From positions 186,001 to 250,000 of the forward strand of contig JBFWVF010000004.1 in the NCBI GenBank assembly GCA_050246875.1: 64,000 nt of DNA. Direction: 5' to 3'. This DNA comes from SHWB01 sp050246875. Lineage in GTDB: Bacteria; Pseudomonadota; Alphaproteobacteria; UBA6615. The notes under the pieces were generated by a model. The model was given only the letters and a program-made list of their open reading frames with translations. It did no database searches and was not told the DNA's origin. Position numbers and translations under genes: made by a program. This document shows positions 28,192-36,433 of the stretch, in pieces; position 1 is the first letter of the stretch, and each line of letters begins with the position of its first letter.

Positions 28192-28218
28192 GGCGGCTTT
28201 CCCGTGCCGTCCGTCCGA

Positions 28219-28238
28219 CTCCCCCGCTGGCGGGGAGG
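28219..28238 (+). promoter_or_regulatory. Shine-Dalgarno sequestering hairpin of the riboswitch
   Basis: CTCCCC (28219-28224) pairs with GGGGAG (28232-28237), hiding the ribosome-binding site GGGGAGG that lies 6 bases before the ATG at 28245. In the ligand-free state GGGAG (28179-28183), part of the aptamer, could instead pair with CTCCC (28219-28223) and free the site. Translational control is inferred from these alternatives. Confidence 0.65.
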
Positions 28239-28244
28239 ATCGAG

Positions 28245-29372
28245 ATGGCACGTTTTCCCGTTTCCGCCGCCGTTCTGGCGATCGCCGTCCTGGCACCGTC
28301 CATCGGCGCGGCCGCTGATCTGCGCCTGCCCGTCCTGGCGCCGGTCACCGGCTTCCTCGCCCTGGAGGGAACCAGCCAGCGCAACGGCGCAGTCCTGGCG
28401 CTGGAGGAAGCCGGCAGGTCCGCCGGTCTCGCCTGGGAAGTGAGCGATACCGCCACCGCGCCCGAGACGGCCGTGAACGCCTTCGAGCGCGCCGCCGGCC
28501 AGTCCGGCGTGGTGGCCGCCGTGGCGCCGATGCTCGGTACGCAGATGCTGGCGCTCGTGCCGCTCGCCGACCGCGCCGGGGTGCCGCTGATCACGATCTC
28601 GGGGACGGCGAAGATCACCGAGATGGGCAGCCCCAACGTCTTTCGCTTTTTCCCGGGCGACGCGGTCGTGAAGCGGGCACATGCCCGCTTTGCCGTCGAG
28701 GAAAAGAAAATTCGCAAGCCCGCCGTGATCTATCAGACCACCGCCTATGGCCAGGGTGGCCGGGCCGTGCTCGCTGCCGAGCTTGCCCGCCTCGGCGCGG
28801 CGCCTGTGTTCGAGGATGGCATCGACGTCGCGGTGAAGGACATGCTGCCGGTGCTCGCCAAGGCGCGCGAGGCCGGCGCCGACGGCATCCTGCTCCATCT
28901 GCACGCGGGTTCGACGGCGCTGGTGCTGCGACAGGCCCGCGCCATGGGCCTGACCGTGCCGATCATCGCCGGCTCGGCCCTGCATCAGCCGCAGACAGCG
29001 GCGCTGCTCGAACCCATGGAACTCGCCGGCGCCTGCGCCGAGACCGGCTCGTCGCCGATCTCCGGCGGCAGCCCGGCGATCGAGGACTTCGCGAAGCGGT
29101 ACCGCGAGCGTTTCGGCGTCGAGCCCGATGCCTTCGCGCTGGCCCAGTACGACGGCGTCCAGATGGCGATTGCCGCGGTCAAGGGAGGCGCCAGGACGGC
29201 GGAGGCGATGCGCATGGCCCTCGCCACGGCGAGCCATCGCGGCCTCGCCATGACCTACCGCTCCGATGGCAAGGGCAACATGGCGCACGACGCGGTCATC
29301 GTCTGCTATGATGGCAAGAGCCGCACGCCGCGCATCGTCAAGCGATACGAGAACGTCGACGGTACGCCGTAG
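28245..29372 (+). CDS. Periplasmic substrate-binding protein of Liv-type ABC transporter (TPP-regulated)
   Basis: 375 residues. A signal peptide (MARFPVSAAVLAIAVLAPSI, cleavage near AAA-DL at about 24) precedes a Peripla_BP_6/LivJ-like two-lobe domain. Typical pieces are NGAVLALEEA, VAAVAPMLGTQMLALVPLADRAGVPLI, SPNVFRFFPGD, YGQGGRAVLA and YDGVQMAIAAV. It would bind substrate in the periplasm and hand it to the permeases encoded next. The TPP riboswitch directly before it implies repression by thiamine pyrophosphate, so thiamine, a precursor or a breakdown product is the inferred ligand. The family is normally associated with branched-chain amino acids, amides or urea. The gene ends 6 bp before the permease gene. 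Confidence 0.85.
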   Translation: MARFPVSAAVLAIAVLAPSIGAAADLRLPVLAPVTGFLALEGTSQRNGAVLALEEAGRSAGLAWEVSDTATAPETAVNAFERAAGQSGVVAAVAPMLGTQMLALVPLADRAGVPLITISGTAKITEMGSPNVFRFFPGDAVVKRAHARFAVEEKKIRKPAVIYQTTAYGQGGRAVLAAELARLGAAPVFEDGIDVAVKDMLPVLAKAREAGADGILLHLHAGSTALVLRQARAMGLTVPIIAGSALHQPQTAALLEPMELAGACAETGSSPISGGSPAIEDFAKRYRERFGVEPDAFALAQYDGVQMAIAAVKGGARTAEAMRMALATASHRGLAMTYRSDGKGNMAHDAVIVCYDGKSRTPRIVKRYENVDGTP

Positions 29373-29378
29373 CCGACG

Positions 29379-30269
29379 ATGGCGTCACTGGCCCTCCAGC
29401 TCGCCGTCAACGCCGCGTCGCTGGGTGCCGCGTATGCGCTGATGGCGCTCGGCTTCGTGCTGGTGCTCAACGCAACGACGGCCGTGAACTTCGCCCATGG
29501 CGACACAGTCGTCGCCGGCGGCCTGCTCGCCGTCGCGCTGGCCGGCCTGCTGCCAGCGGATATCGTCGTTCCGGGGCTGGTACTGCTGCCCGCCGTGCTG
29601 CTGGCGACGGCGGCCCTCGGCGCGCTGCTCGGCCTCGCCGCGTGGCTGCCGCTGGCTGACGCGCCGCGTGTCGCCGTGTTCGTCTCGACCATCGCCGCCG
29701 GCATCGTCATCGCCAACGGCCTCGATCTCGCCATGGGGGCCGCGCATCAAGGCTCGCCGCCGCTGGTCGCCGGCGCGCCGGTGACGCTCGACGGCCTGAC
29801 CCTGCCCCGGCAGTCGCTGGCCATCCTCACCGTTGCCGGCTGCCTGGTCGCGCTGCTGGCCTGGCTGCTCGGGGCGACTCAGCTCGGCCGCCGCCTGCGC
29901 GCCGCCGCCGAGGATCCGGAGATGGCGCGGGCCCTCGGCATCCCGGTGCGGCAGACGACGCTCGCCGCCTTCGCGCTCGCCGCGGCGCTGGCCGGTGCGG
30001 CGGGCCTGCTGCTCGGCAACCAGTTCTTCGTCGCGCCAAGCGACGGCGGGGCCTTCATGCTCAAGGCCTACATCGCCGTCGTCATCGGCGGTTGGGGCCG
30101 CCTGTCGGGCGCAGTTGCCGGCGCTTTCCTGATCGCCGCCTTCGAGGTCGGGGTCGCCGCCGTCGCCTCGCACGCCCTCGCCGAAGGGCTGCTCTATGCG
30201 ACCCTGTTTGCCGTGCTGGCGGTGCGGCCGCGCGGCCTGTTCGGCGAGCCGGCAGGCCGCCGCGCATGA
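29379..30269 (+). CDS. LivH-type ABC permease
   Basis: 296 residues with about eight membrane segments, HAAT-family inner-membrane permease. Family pieces are ALMALGFVLVLNATTAVNFAHGD near the N-terminus, the cytoplasmic loop RRLRAAAEDPEMARALGIPV (EAA-like coupling helix) near residue 185, and the C-terminal VIGGWGRLSGAVAGAF. Its stop overlaps the next start (ATGA at 30266), so translation is coupled. It should form a heterodimeric channel with the permease half of the next protein. Confidence 0.9.
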   Translation: MASLALQLAVNAASLGAAYALMALGFVLVLNATTAVNFAHGDTVVAGGLLAVALAGLLPADIVVPGLVLLPAVLLATAALGALLGLAAWLPLADAPRVAVFVSTIAAGIVIANGLDLAMGAAHQGSPPLVAGAPVTLDGLTLPRQSLAILTVAGCLVALLAWLLGATQLGRRLRAAAEDPEMARALGIPVRQTTLAAFALAAALAGAAGLLLGNQFFVAPSDGGAFMLKAYIAVVIGGWGRLSGAVAGAFLIAAFEVGVAAVASHALAEGLLYATLFAVLAVRPRGLFGEPAGRRA

Positions 30270-32071
30270 TCGCCGCGCTCACGCAACGCCCCGGCCGGCT
30301 GGCGATGCCGGCGCTGCTGCTCGGCGGCGGCGCGGCGCTCTGGGCGCTGGCCGTCGTCGTCTTCGGCTCGGGCTACGACCACCGGGTGCTGGCGCTTGCC
30401 GGCCTCTATGCCCTCAACGCCATCGGCTACCAGTTCATCTTCGGCCACGCCGGCGCGCTGAGCCTGGCGCAGGGCGCCTTCTTCGGCCTCGGCGCCTACG
30501 TCACGGCGATCCTCGGCACGCGCTACGGCTGGGGTTTCGCCCTCACCTTCCCCGCCGCGGTCGCCGCCGCCACCGCGCTGGCAGCGCTCGTCGCGGCGCC
30601 GGTGCTGCGCCTCGCCTCGCACTATTTCGCGCTGGCGACGCTGGCGATCGCCCAGGTCCTGCTGCTGACGGCAACCAACTGGGAGGCGCTGACCGGCGGC
30701 GCGAACGGCCTTCCCGGCGTACCGCCCGTGACCATCGCCGGTGCCGCGCTACCTGCCGGACTGCCCTTGGCCGTGTTCGTCTGGGCCATCGCCGGCCTCG
30801 GCGCGTTGATCGCCTGGCGCGCCCTGCGCGGCCTGTGGGGCCACGCCTTCGCACTGGCCCGTCACAACCCGCTGGCAGCGGCCGCATGCGGGATCGACGT
30901 CGGCCGGCTGCGCGCCACCGCCTTCGTGCTCAGTGCCGCGTTCGGCGCCGCGGCGGGCGCGCTGCAGGCGCACGCGATCGGCGTGGTGTCACCTGACGTG
31001 CTCGGCTTTTCGGTCATGGTGCTGACGCTCGCCATCGTCGTCGTCGGCGGCCGCAGCAGCCTCGGCGGCGCCGTGCTGGCGGCTGTCGTGCTGGTACATC
31101 TGCCGGAATGGCTGCGGCCGTTGTCCGAAGCCTATCTGCTGGCCGTCGGCGCCCTGCTGCTGGCGATCGTCGCCGTCGCGCCCGACGGACTGCCGGCCGC
31201 CGCGCGGCGCCTGTGGGTATCCCGGCGGAACACCGCGGCCGCAATGCCGCCGCCGGCCCCGCCTGCGGCAGCCGAAACCGCGCAAGGGATCGCCCGCAAG
31301 CCGGATGCCGGGGCACCGGCGCTCGCCGTGGACGGGCTGGCGAAGCGCTACGGCGGCGTCGCGGCGCTCGCCGGCGTTTCCCTGTCGGTGACCGCAGGCG
31401 AGATCGTCGGCCTCGTCGGCCCCAACGGCTCCGGCAAGACGACGCTGGTCAACCTCGCGAGCGGACTCGACCGGCCGGATGCGGGTAGCGTGCGGGTCGA
31501 CGGCCGCGCCATCGCCGGGGCACCACCGCATCGCATCGCCCGGGCCGGCCTCGCGCGCAGCTTCCAGACCCCCGACCTGCCGCCGGAACTGAGCGTGCTC
31601 GACGCCGTCGCCGCCGCGCGGGCGGCGGCCGAGGGAGCGGGCCTCGCGCAGGCGCTGGCGGCGACTGGCGACGATGCCGCGCTTGCCCGTGCACGCGGCC
31701 ACGCCGCCGCCGTCCTCGCGCGGCTCGATCTCGCGGACCGCGCCGGCCAGCCCTGCGGAGCCCAGCCGCACGGCGTGCGCCGCCGCGTCGACATCGCCCG
31801 CGCCCTCGTCACCGGGCCCGCCGTCCTGCTGCTCGACGAACCGGCCGCGGGACTGACGGCCGAGGGACGCGCCGCGCTGGCCCGCCTGCTCCGCGCCGAG
31901 GCCGATGCCGGTCTCGCCATTCTGGTTGTCGAACACGACGCGGGCTTCCTCGCCAGCCTCGCCGACCGGCTGGTCTGTCTCGTCGAGGGCCATGTCGTCG
32001 CCGCCGGTCGCACGGCGGACGTCCTCGCCGACCCGGCGGTCATCGCGGCATGGCTGGGCAAGAGCCGATGA
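30266..32071 (+). CDS. LivM-LivG fusion: ABC permease joined to ATPase
   Basis: 601 residues. Residues 1-320 are a LivM-type permease (YALNAIGYQFIFGHAGALSLAQGAFFGLGAY; coupling loop ALARHNPLAAAACGIDVGRLRATAF; VVGGRSSLGGAVLA). After a Pro/Ala-rich linker (about 320-345) comes a LivG-type ATPase with Walker A GPNGSGKTTL near 385, a Q-loop in ARSFQTPDLP, Walker B LLLDEPAAGL and H-loop VVEHD. The signature motif is the divergent PHGVRRRVDIARAL instead of LSGGQ, a variation also seen in LivG-like proteins. Fusion of the two subunits is found in some HAAT operons. ATG 30266 overlaps the preceding stop; the last bases overlap the next ATG. Confidence 0.9.
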   Translation: MIAALTQRPGRLAMPALLLGGGAALWALAVVVFGSGYDHRVLALAGLYALNAIGYQFIFGHAGALSLAQGAFFGLGAYVTAILGTRYGWGFALTFPAAVAAATALAALVAAPVLRLASHYFALATLAIAQVLLLTATNWEALTGGANGLPGVPPVTIAGAALPAGLPLAVFVWAIAGLGALIAWRALRGLWGHAFALARHNPLAAAACGIDVGRLRATAFVLSAAFGAAAGALQAHAIGVVSPDVLGFSVMVLTLAIVVVGGRSSLGGAVLAAVVLVHLPEWLRPLSEAYLLAVGALLLAIVAVAPDGLPAAARRLWVSRRNTAAAMPPPAPPAAAETAQGIARKPDAGAPALAVDGLAKRYGGVAALAGVSLSVTAGEIVGLVGPNGSGKTTLVNLASGLDRPDAGSVRVDGRAIAGAPPHRIARAGLARSFQTPDLPPELSVLDAVAAARAAAEGAGLAQALAATGDDAALARARGHAAAVLARLDLADRAGQPCGAQPHGVRRRVDIARALVTGPAVLLLDEPAAGLTAEGRAALARLLRAEADAGLAILVVEHDAGFLASLADRLVCLVEGHVVAAGRTADVLADPAVIAAWLGKSR

Positions 32072-32721
32072 CCGCACCGGCCCTCGCCCTCGCCGGCGTC
32101 GGCGTCGCACGTGCCGGCGCACTCGTGGTCGAGGGGATCGACCTGACGATCGCCGCCGGCGAAATCGTCGCGCTGTTCGGAGCAAACGGCGCCGGGAAAT
32201 CGACACTGATTGCCGCCTGCATGGGCCTCGTGCCGGTCGCTGCCGGTCGCATCGCCGTCGCCGGCACCGACGTGACGGCGCTGCCCGCCGAAGCACGCGC
32301 GCGCCGCGGCATCGGCTGGCTGCCGGAAGGCCGCCGCGTCTTCCCCGGCCTCACCGTGCGCGAGAACATCGAGGTCGCCGTCAACGGCGGACGCACGGCC
32401 CGCGCGCGGGCCCTGGAGCGCGGCTTCGCACTGTTCCCGGCGCTCGCCCCACGCGCCCGCGAACGCGCCTGGCGCCTGTCCGGCGGACAGCAGCAGATGT
32501 TGGCGCTGGCGCGCGCGCTGGCGTCGCAGCCCCGCATCCTGCTCGCCGACGAACCCTCGCTTGGCCTCGCCCCGGCGTTGGCCGACGCCGTGTTCGAGGC
32601 CCTGCCCGGCGTCGCGCGGGACGGCACGGCGATCCTGCTCGCCGAGCAGGATCGCGCCCGGGCGCGCCGCGTCGCCGACCGCGCCGTCGCCCTCGTCGAC
32701 GGCCGGCTTGCGGCGGCGTGA
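32068..32721 (+). CDS. LivF-type ABC ATPase
   Basis: 217 residues. Walker A GANGAGKSTL near residue 38, Q-loop region GIGWLPEGRRVFPGLTVREN (the LivF-typical EGR-x-VFP), canonical signature RLSGGQQQML, Walker B ILLADEPSLGLAP, and an H-loop position occupied by glutamine in LLAEQDR, which is common for LivF. With the fused LivG domain it would form the ATPase pair energising uptake. ATG 32068 overlaps the preceding stop as ATGA. Last gene of the riboswitch-controlled operon. Confidence 0.92.
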   Translation: MTAPALALAGVGVARAGALVVEGIDLTIAAGEIVALFGANGAGKSTLIAACMGLVPVAAGRIAVAGTDVTALPAEARARRGIGWLPEGRRVFPGLTVRENIEVAVNGGRTARARALERGFALFPALAPRARERAWRLSGGQQQMLALARALASQPRILLADEPSLGLAPALADAVFEALPGVARDGTAILLAEQDRARARRVADRAVALVDGRLAAA

Positions 32722-32760
32722 CGCGGACGGCGGTCGGCCCCGGGCTGCTATAAGTGCGGC

Positions 32761-33168
32761 ATGGACGAAGCCGGCGCGACAGTCATCGCCACCACACGGC
32801 CGGCGCCGTCACTGCCGGCGGCGCTGCTGCGTGGTCTGCGCGGGCGCTGCCCCAACTGCGGGCACGGCCGCCTGCTGCATCGCTACCTCAAGGTCGTCGA
32901 TGCCTGCCCGGCCTGCGGCGAGGCGTATGGCCATTTCCGCGCCGATGACGCGCCGCCGTGGCTGACGGTGCTGGTCGTCGGCCACCTCGTGGCGCCGATC
33001 ATCCTGATGCTGGAGCGCGGCGAGCCGCTGCCGCTGTGGCTCAAGGCGGCCACCTACCTGCCGGCGGTGCTGTTGCTGACCCTGGCGCTGCTGCCGCGCA
33101 TGAAAGGCCTGATCCTCGCCCTCATGTGGCACCTGAGGGCCGAGGGCTCGGAGCGCCTCGCGCCCTAG
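32761..33168 (+). CDS. DUF983 zinc-ribbon membrane protein
   Basis: 135 residues. A zinc-ribbon-like head with CPNCGHG and CPACGEAYG (two CxxC pairs about 20 residues apart) is followed by two transmembrane helices (WLTVLVVGHLVAPIILML and LKAATYLPAVLLLTLALLP), the DUF983 layout. Function unknown; family members often lie near cytochrome or cell-envelope genes. The gene starts 40 bp after the transporter operon and could be its distal member. Its TAG overlaps the stop of the convergent SH3 gene. Confidence 0.8.
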   Translation: MDEAGATVIATTRPAPSLPAALLRGLRGRCPNCGHGRLLHRYLKVVDACPACGEAYGHFRADDAPPWLTVLVVGHLVAPIILMLERGEPLPLWLKAATYLPAVLLLTLALLPRMKGLILALMWHLRAEGSERLAP

Positions 33169-33728
33169 CTGCACACCGCCTGGGCGAGAAATCCTCCGCC
33201 CGGCCCCTCCGGCGGCCAGACGGTGACGGTGACGCTGCCCTTGTGCCCGGTGCGCCTGCGCCACTCGCAGCCGATCTCGCGCGCCAGCGCCTCGAGTCCG
33301 CCGGTGCGCGGGTCGTTGGGCACCAGCGAGAGCCGGTCGGCGGCGTCGACCGAAACCTCGGCGAGGTCGCCGCGCTCGGCCGCCCAGTCGAGAAACTCGT
33401 TCTCCTGGTCGCCGAACTCGGGAGCGAGAAAGTTCTTCGGCAGGCGCAGGAAAGCGCGCGCGACCCAGGCCGGCTGCTCGTCCTTGAGGCGGATCCAGCC
33501 GCCCTTCTCGTCCACCGCCTCGACCGTGTCGCCCTGGGCCAGCGTCCCGACCACCGGAAAGCCGTCGCCCGGCCCGCCACGCACGTTGAGCGTCCGCGCG
33601 GTCACGGTGGCCTGCCAGGACCGGTCGTCGGCGACGGCAGGGCGCAGCGTGGCGCCGGCGAGCGCCAGCGCCATCAGCGCGATCCCCGAAGCTCCGCCAA
33701 CGAGGCGGGCAGGCCGTCCCACACCCAT
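33165..33728 (-). CDS. Exported protein with bacterial SH3 domain
   Basis: 187 residues. Basic N-terminus and hydrophobic stretch (GIALMALALAGATLRPAVA) form a signal peptide cut near VAD-D. The SH3b domain runs from about 38 to 100 (VTARTLNVRGGPGDGFPVVGTLAQGDTV; GWIRLKDEQPAWVARAFL). The C-terminal half (about 105-187) has no family I recognise and ends with a cysteine. Such domains often bind cell-wall or envelope components. ATG 33728 was chosen because the signal peptide begins directly after it; a longer in-frame reading lacks support. Confidence 0.7.
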   Translation of the reverse strand: MGVGRPARLVGGASGIALMALALAGATLRPAVADDRSWQATVTARTLNVRGGPGDGFPVVGTLAQGDTVEAVDEKGGWIRLKDEQPAWVARAFLRLPKNFLAPEFGDQENEFLDWAAERGDLAEVSVDAADRLSLVPNDPRTGGLEALAREIGCEWRRRTGHKGSVTVTVWPPEGPGGGFLAQAVCS

Positions 33729-33818
33729 GGCGGCGATGATACCACCGCACCGCCGCGTCGCCGGAAGGGCCGACGCGCCCGTTGGCACGGCGCCGGCCGG
33801 CGGGTAAGTATGGCGCGC

Positions 33819-34454
33819 ATGGCCACCCAGAAATTCCAGGTCACCTACTCGCCGGTCGAGGACCGCGTCATGGTCCTCATGGTGCAGGAAGACGACACCG
33901 AACTGGCCTTCGCCATGACCCGACGGCTGGTAAAGCAGCTCTGGCCGGGGCTCGGCCGCATCGTCAAGCAGGCGAGCGACCTCGTGCAGCAGGAGGCCAA
34001 GGCGCAGGTCGCCGCGAATCCGGCGCCGGCCGCGGCGCGCGTCGACCATCGCGTCGCCGTCGCCCGCGCCAAGGAGAAGGTCAAGGAGGAACTCGCGGAC
34101 GGCGATCCGTCGAAGGCGGCGAAGCCCGGCGAGACGCCGCCGCCGCTGACGCAGGAGGGCCCGTCCGTGAAGGCGGCGCGGGTGCGCCGCATCTACCTCA
34201 CGCGCAAGCTGCAGGTGGTCGACAAGGACGAGCGCATGAAGATCATGGTGCTGTCCGACGGCAAGACGACGCTGCGTCTGCCCTTCAGCCCGCACCAGAT
34301 CCTTGCCTTCGCCGATGGCCTCAAGCAGGTCATCCAGCGTGCCGACTGGGACCTCAAGCTCGATTTCGAGTGGGAGCAGGCGGCCACGGCCGAGGCCACG
34401 CGCGAGCTGTCCATCGACATCACCGCCGAAAGCCCGTCGCGCTACCGTCACTGA
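33819..34454 (+). CDS. Conserved-looking hypothetical protein before pyrE
   Basis: About 211 residues (ATG 33819; ATG 33810 adds three residues). No family recognised. A beta-rich N-terminus (KFQVTYSPVEDRVMVLMVQEDDTELAFAMTRR) is joined by an Ala/Lys-rich charged linker at about 65-115 to a second beta/alpha segment (KAARVRRIYLTRKLQVVDKDERMKIMVLSDG; PFSPHQILAFADGLKQV). No signal peptide or membrane helix. It is 8 bp before pyrE, so the two are probably one operon. Confidence 0.65.
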   Translation: MATQKFQVTYSPVEDRVMVLMVQEDDTELAFAMTRRLVKQLWPGLGRIVKQASDLVQQEAKAQVAANPAPAAARVDHRVAVARAKEKVKEELADGDPSKAAKPGETPPPLTQEGPSVKAARVRRIYLTRKLQVVDKDERMKIMVLSDGKTTLRLPFSPHQILAFADGLKQVIQRADWDLKLDFEWEQAATAEATRELSIDITAESPSRYRH

Positions 34455-34462
34455 GGAGAGTC

Positions 34463-35158
34463 ATGCCGCGCCCCGCCGACACCGTCCCCGCCAGCGATGC
34501 GGCGCGCGAGGCCGCGCGCGCCACCGCCCGCGCGCTGCTCGACATCGGCGCGGTGACATTCCGCCCCGACGAGCCGTTCACCTTCACTTCTGGCCGCGTG
34601 GCACCGACCTATGTCGACTGCCGGCGGATCATCTCGTTTCCGCGTGCGCGTGCCGAGATCATGCGCCTCGCCGTCGCCCAGCTCGATCGCGAGTGCGGCG
34701 TCGAGGCCTTCGACGCCGTGGCCGGCGGCGAGACCGCGGGCATTCCGTTCGCGGCGTGGATCGCCGAGGCCATGGGCCTGCCCATGCTGTACGTACGCAA
34801 GCAGGCCAAGGGCTTCGGCCGCATGGCCCAGATCGAGGGCGAATTCAGGGCAGGCGCGCGCGTGCTGCTGGTCGAGGATCTCGCAACGGACGGTGGCTCG
34901 AAGGTCCGTTTCATCGACGCGCTGCGCAAGGCCGACGCCGTCGTGGCGCATACCTGGGTGGTGTTCCACTACGGCATCTTCGCCGAAAGCACGCAGAACA
35001 TCGCGAAGCTCGACGTGAAGCTGCACGCGCTGGCGACGTTCTGGGACGTGCTCGACGTGGCGCGCGCCGAGAAGCGCTACCCGCCGGCCGCGCTGGCCGC
35101 CGTCGAGGCCTATCTCGACAGTCCGAACACCTGGCAGGCGCCGGCCAGGGCGGGGTAG
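34463..35158 (+). CDS. pyrE: Orotate phosphoribosyltransferase
   Basis: 231 residues, type I PRTase converting orotate and PRPP to OMP in pyrimidine synthesis. Seen: FTFTSGRVAPTYVDCRR near residue 35, GGETAGIPFAAW, the flexible-loop lysines in YVRKQAKGFGR, and the PRPP-binding VLLVEDLATDGGSK near residue 135. The start follows GAGGAGAG. The protein is a little longer than E. coli PyrE and resembles the alphaproteobacterial form. Confidence 0.92.
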   Translation: MPRPADTVPASDAAREAARATARALLDIGAVTFRPDEPFTFTSGRVAPTYVDCRRIISFPRARAEIMRLAVAQLDRECGVEAFDAVAGGETAGIPFAAWIAEAMGLPMLYVRKQAKGFGRMAQIEGEFRAGARVLLVEDLATDGGSKVRFIDALRKADAVVAHTWVVFHYGIFAESTQNIAKLDVKLHALATFWDVLDVARAEKRYPPAALAAVEAYLDSPNTWQAPARAG

Positions 35159-35193
35159 CGGGAGCGTCGGTCTCTCGGTGTCAGCCCGCCGGC

Positions 35194-35319
35194 CATCCTC
35201 GCCCTTCGACAGGCTCAGGGTGAGGATGGCGGGTAGCGGTGGCGCGGCCCACCCAGGCGCCACCCTCCACGGATATTCTTACCAGTAACCCTCATCCTGA
35301 GCCTGTCGAAGGACGAGGG
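35194..35319. repeat. REP/BIME-like mirrored repeat pair, copy 1
   Basis: Two units in inverted orientation, each with the core CCCTTCGACAGGCTCAGG or its complement: 35194-35228 and 35289-35319, about 60 bp apart. Each unit is itself an imperfect palindrome with CCTC...GAGG ends. The pair fills the gap between convergent pyrE and the oxidoreductase gene, so hairpins here may end or stabilise both transcripts. A second pair lies at 38902-38995. Confidence 0.85.
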
Positions 35320-35349
35320 CGTCGCTCGCGCGCTCCAATGCGCCGTCCC

Positions 35350-36330
35350 CTACACCGTGAACACCGTCGCCCCGGTCGTCTTGCGTTCGGCGACGGCGAT
35401 CTGCGCCTTTGCCACGTCCTTGAGCGCGAAGCGCTGGCCAATATGCGGCTTGAGCTTGCCCTTGGCCACCATGTCGAAGGTGGCGGCGGCGCTCGCTTCC
35501 AGCTCCGGCCGCGTGCCGTTGTAGAAGCGCATCGAGGCCTTGGTGAAGAACAGCGAGCCCTTGACGTTGAGTTCGCCGGCATCGATCGGCTTCAGCGGCC
35601 CGGAGGCGTTGCCGTAGTTCACGTAGTAGCCGCGTGGCCGCAGTGCGTCGATCGACTCCTGCCAGACGTCCGGTCCGACGGAGTCGTACACGACATGCAG
35701 CCCGGCGCCGCCGGTCATGTCGCGCACCGTCTTGCCCCATCCGGCCTCGCGGTAGTTCACAGCATGCTTCGCGCCGTTGGCCTTCGCCTCGTCGCCCTTG
35801 GCGGCGGAGCTGGTGGCGGCGATGACGACCGCACCCTTCGCGGCGAGCCACTGGCACAGCAGCAGGCCGACGCCGCCGGCCGCCGCGTGCACCAGCGCAT
35901 ACTCGCCGGCCTTCGCCGGATAGGTGCGGTGGATGAGGTACTCGACCGTCATGCCCTTGAGCAGGACCGCGGCGGCTTGCTCGTCGGTAACGCCGGCCGG
36001 CACCTTGACGATCTGGTCGGGCGCCATCACCCGGGCTTCGGCGCAGGCGCCGTGCGCGCCGCCGGCATAGGCGACGCGATCGCCGACCTTGAAGCCCGTC
36101 ACCCCGGCACCGACCGCCTCGATCACGCCGGCGGCCTCGAGGCCGGGCACGGCGGGAAGCTGCGGCAGCACCGGGTATTTGCCTTCGCGGGTCATCACGT
36201 CGAGGAAGTTGAAGCCGACGGCGGTATGGCGCACGCGCACCTGCCCAGGGCCGGGCTCGCCGACTTCGACATCTTCCCATTTCAGCACTTCGGGCCCGCC
36301 GAAGCTGTGCATGCGGATCGCCTTGACCAT
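35350..36330 (-). CDS. Quinone oxidoreductase-like MDR/zinc-independent dehydrogenase
   Basis: 326 residues, medium-chain dehydrogenase/reductase of the zeta-crystallin (QOR) type. The N-terminal GroES-like domain has GPGQVRVRHTAVGFNFLDVM and VPGLEAAGVIEAVG; the cofactor domain has AAAGGVGLLLCQWLAAKGA (NADPH loop) near residue 150. Structural zinc cysteines are absent, as in QORs. It likely reduces quinones or other small electrophiles; the exact substrate is open. ATG 36330 follows GAGGGAG; a longer in-frame reading is not supported. Confidence 0.83.
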   Translation of the reverse strand: MVKAIRMHSFGGPEVLKWEDVEVGEPGPGQVRVRHTAVGFNFLDVMTREGKYPVLPQLPAVPGLEAAGVIEAVGAGVTGFKVGDRVAYAGGAHGACAEARVMAPDQIVKVPAGVTDEQAAAVLLKGMTVEYLIHRTYPAKAGEYALVHAAAGGVGLLLCQWLAAKGAVVIAATSSAAKGDEAKANGAKHAVNYREAGWGKTVRDMTGGAGLHVVYDSVGPDVWQESIDALRPRGYYVNYGNASGPLKPIDAGELNVKGSLFFTKASMRFYNGTRPELEASAAATFDMVAKGKLKPHIGQRFALKDVAKAQIAVAERKTTGATVFTV

Positions 36331-36433
36331 ACCCGGTACTCCCTCGCCGCGGCCGCCGCCGGCGACCGTCGCGCGCACTATGAGCGAACGCCGGCCGGCG
36401 GCAACCCGCGCCGACCGGCAATACAGCCGTGCC

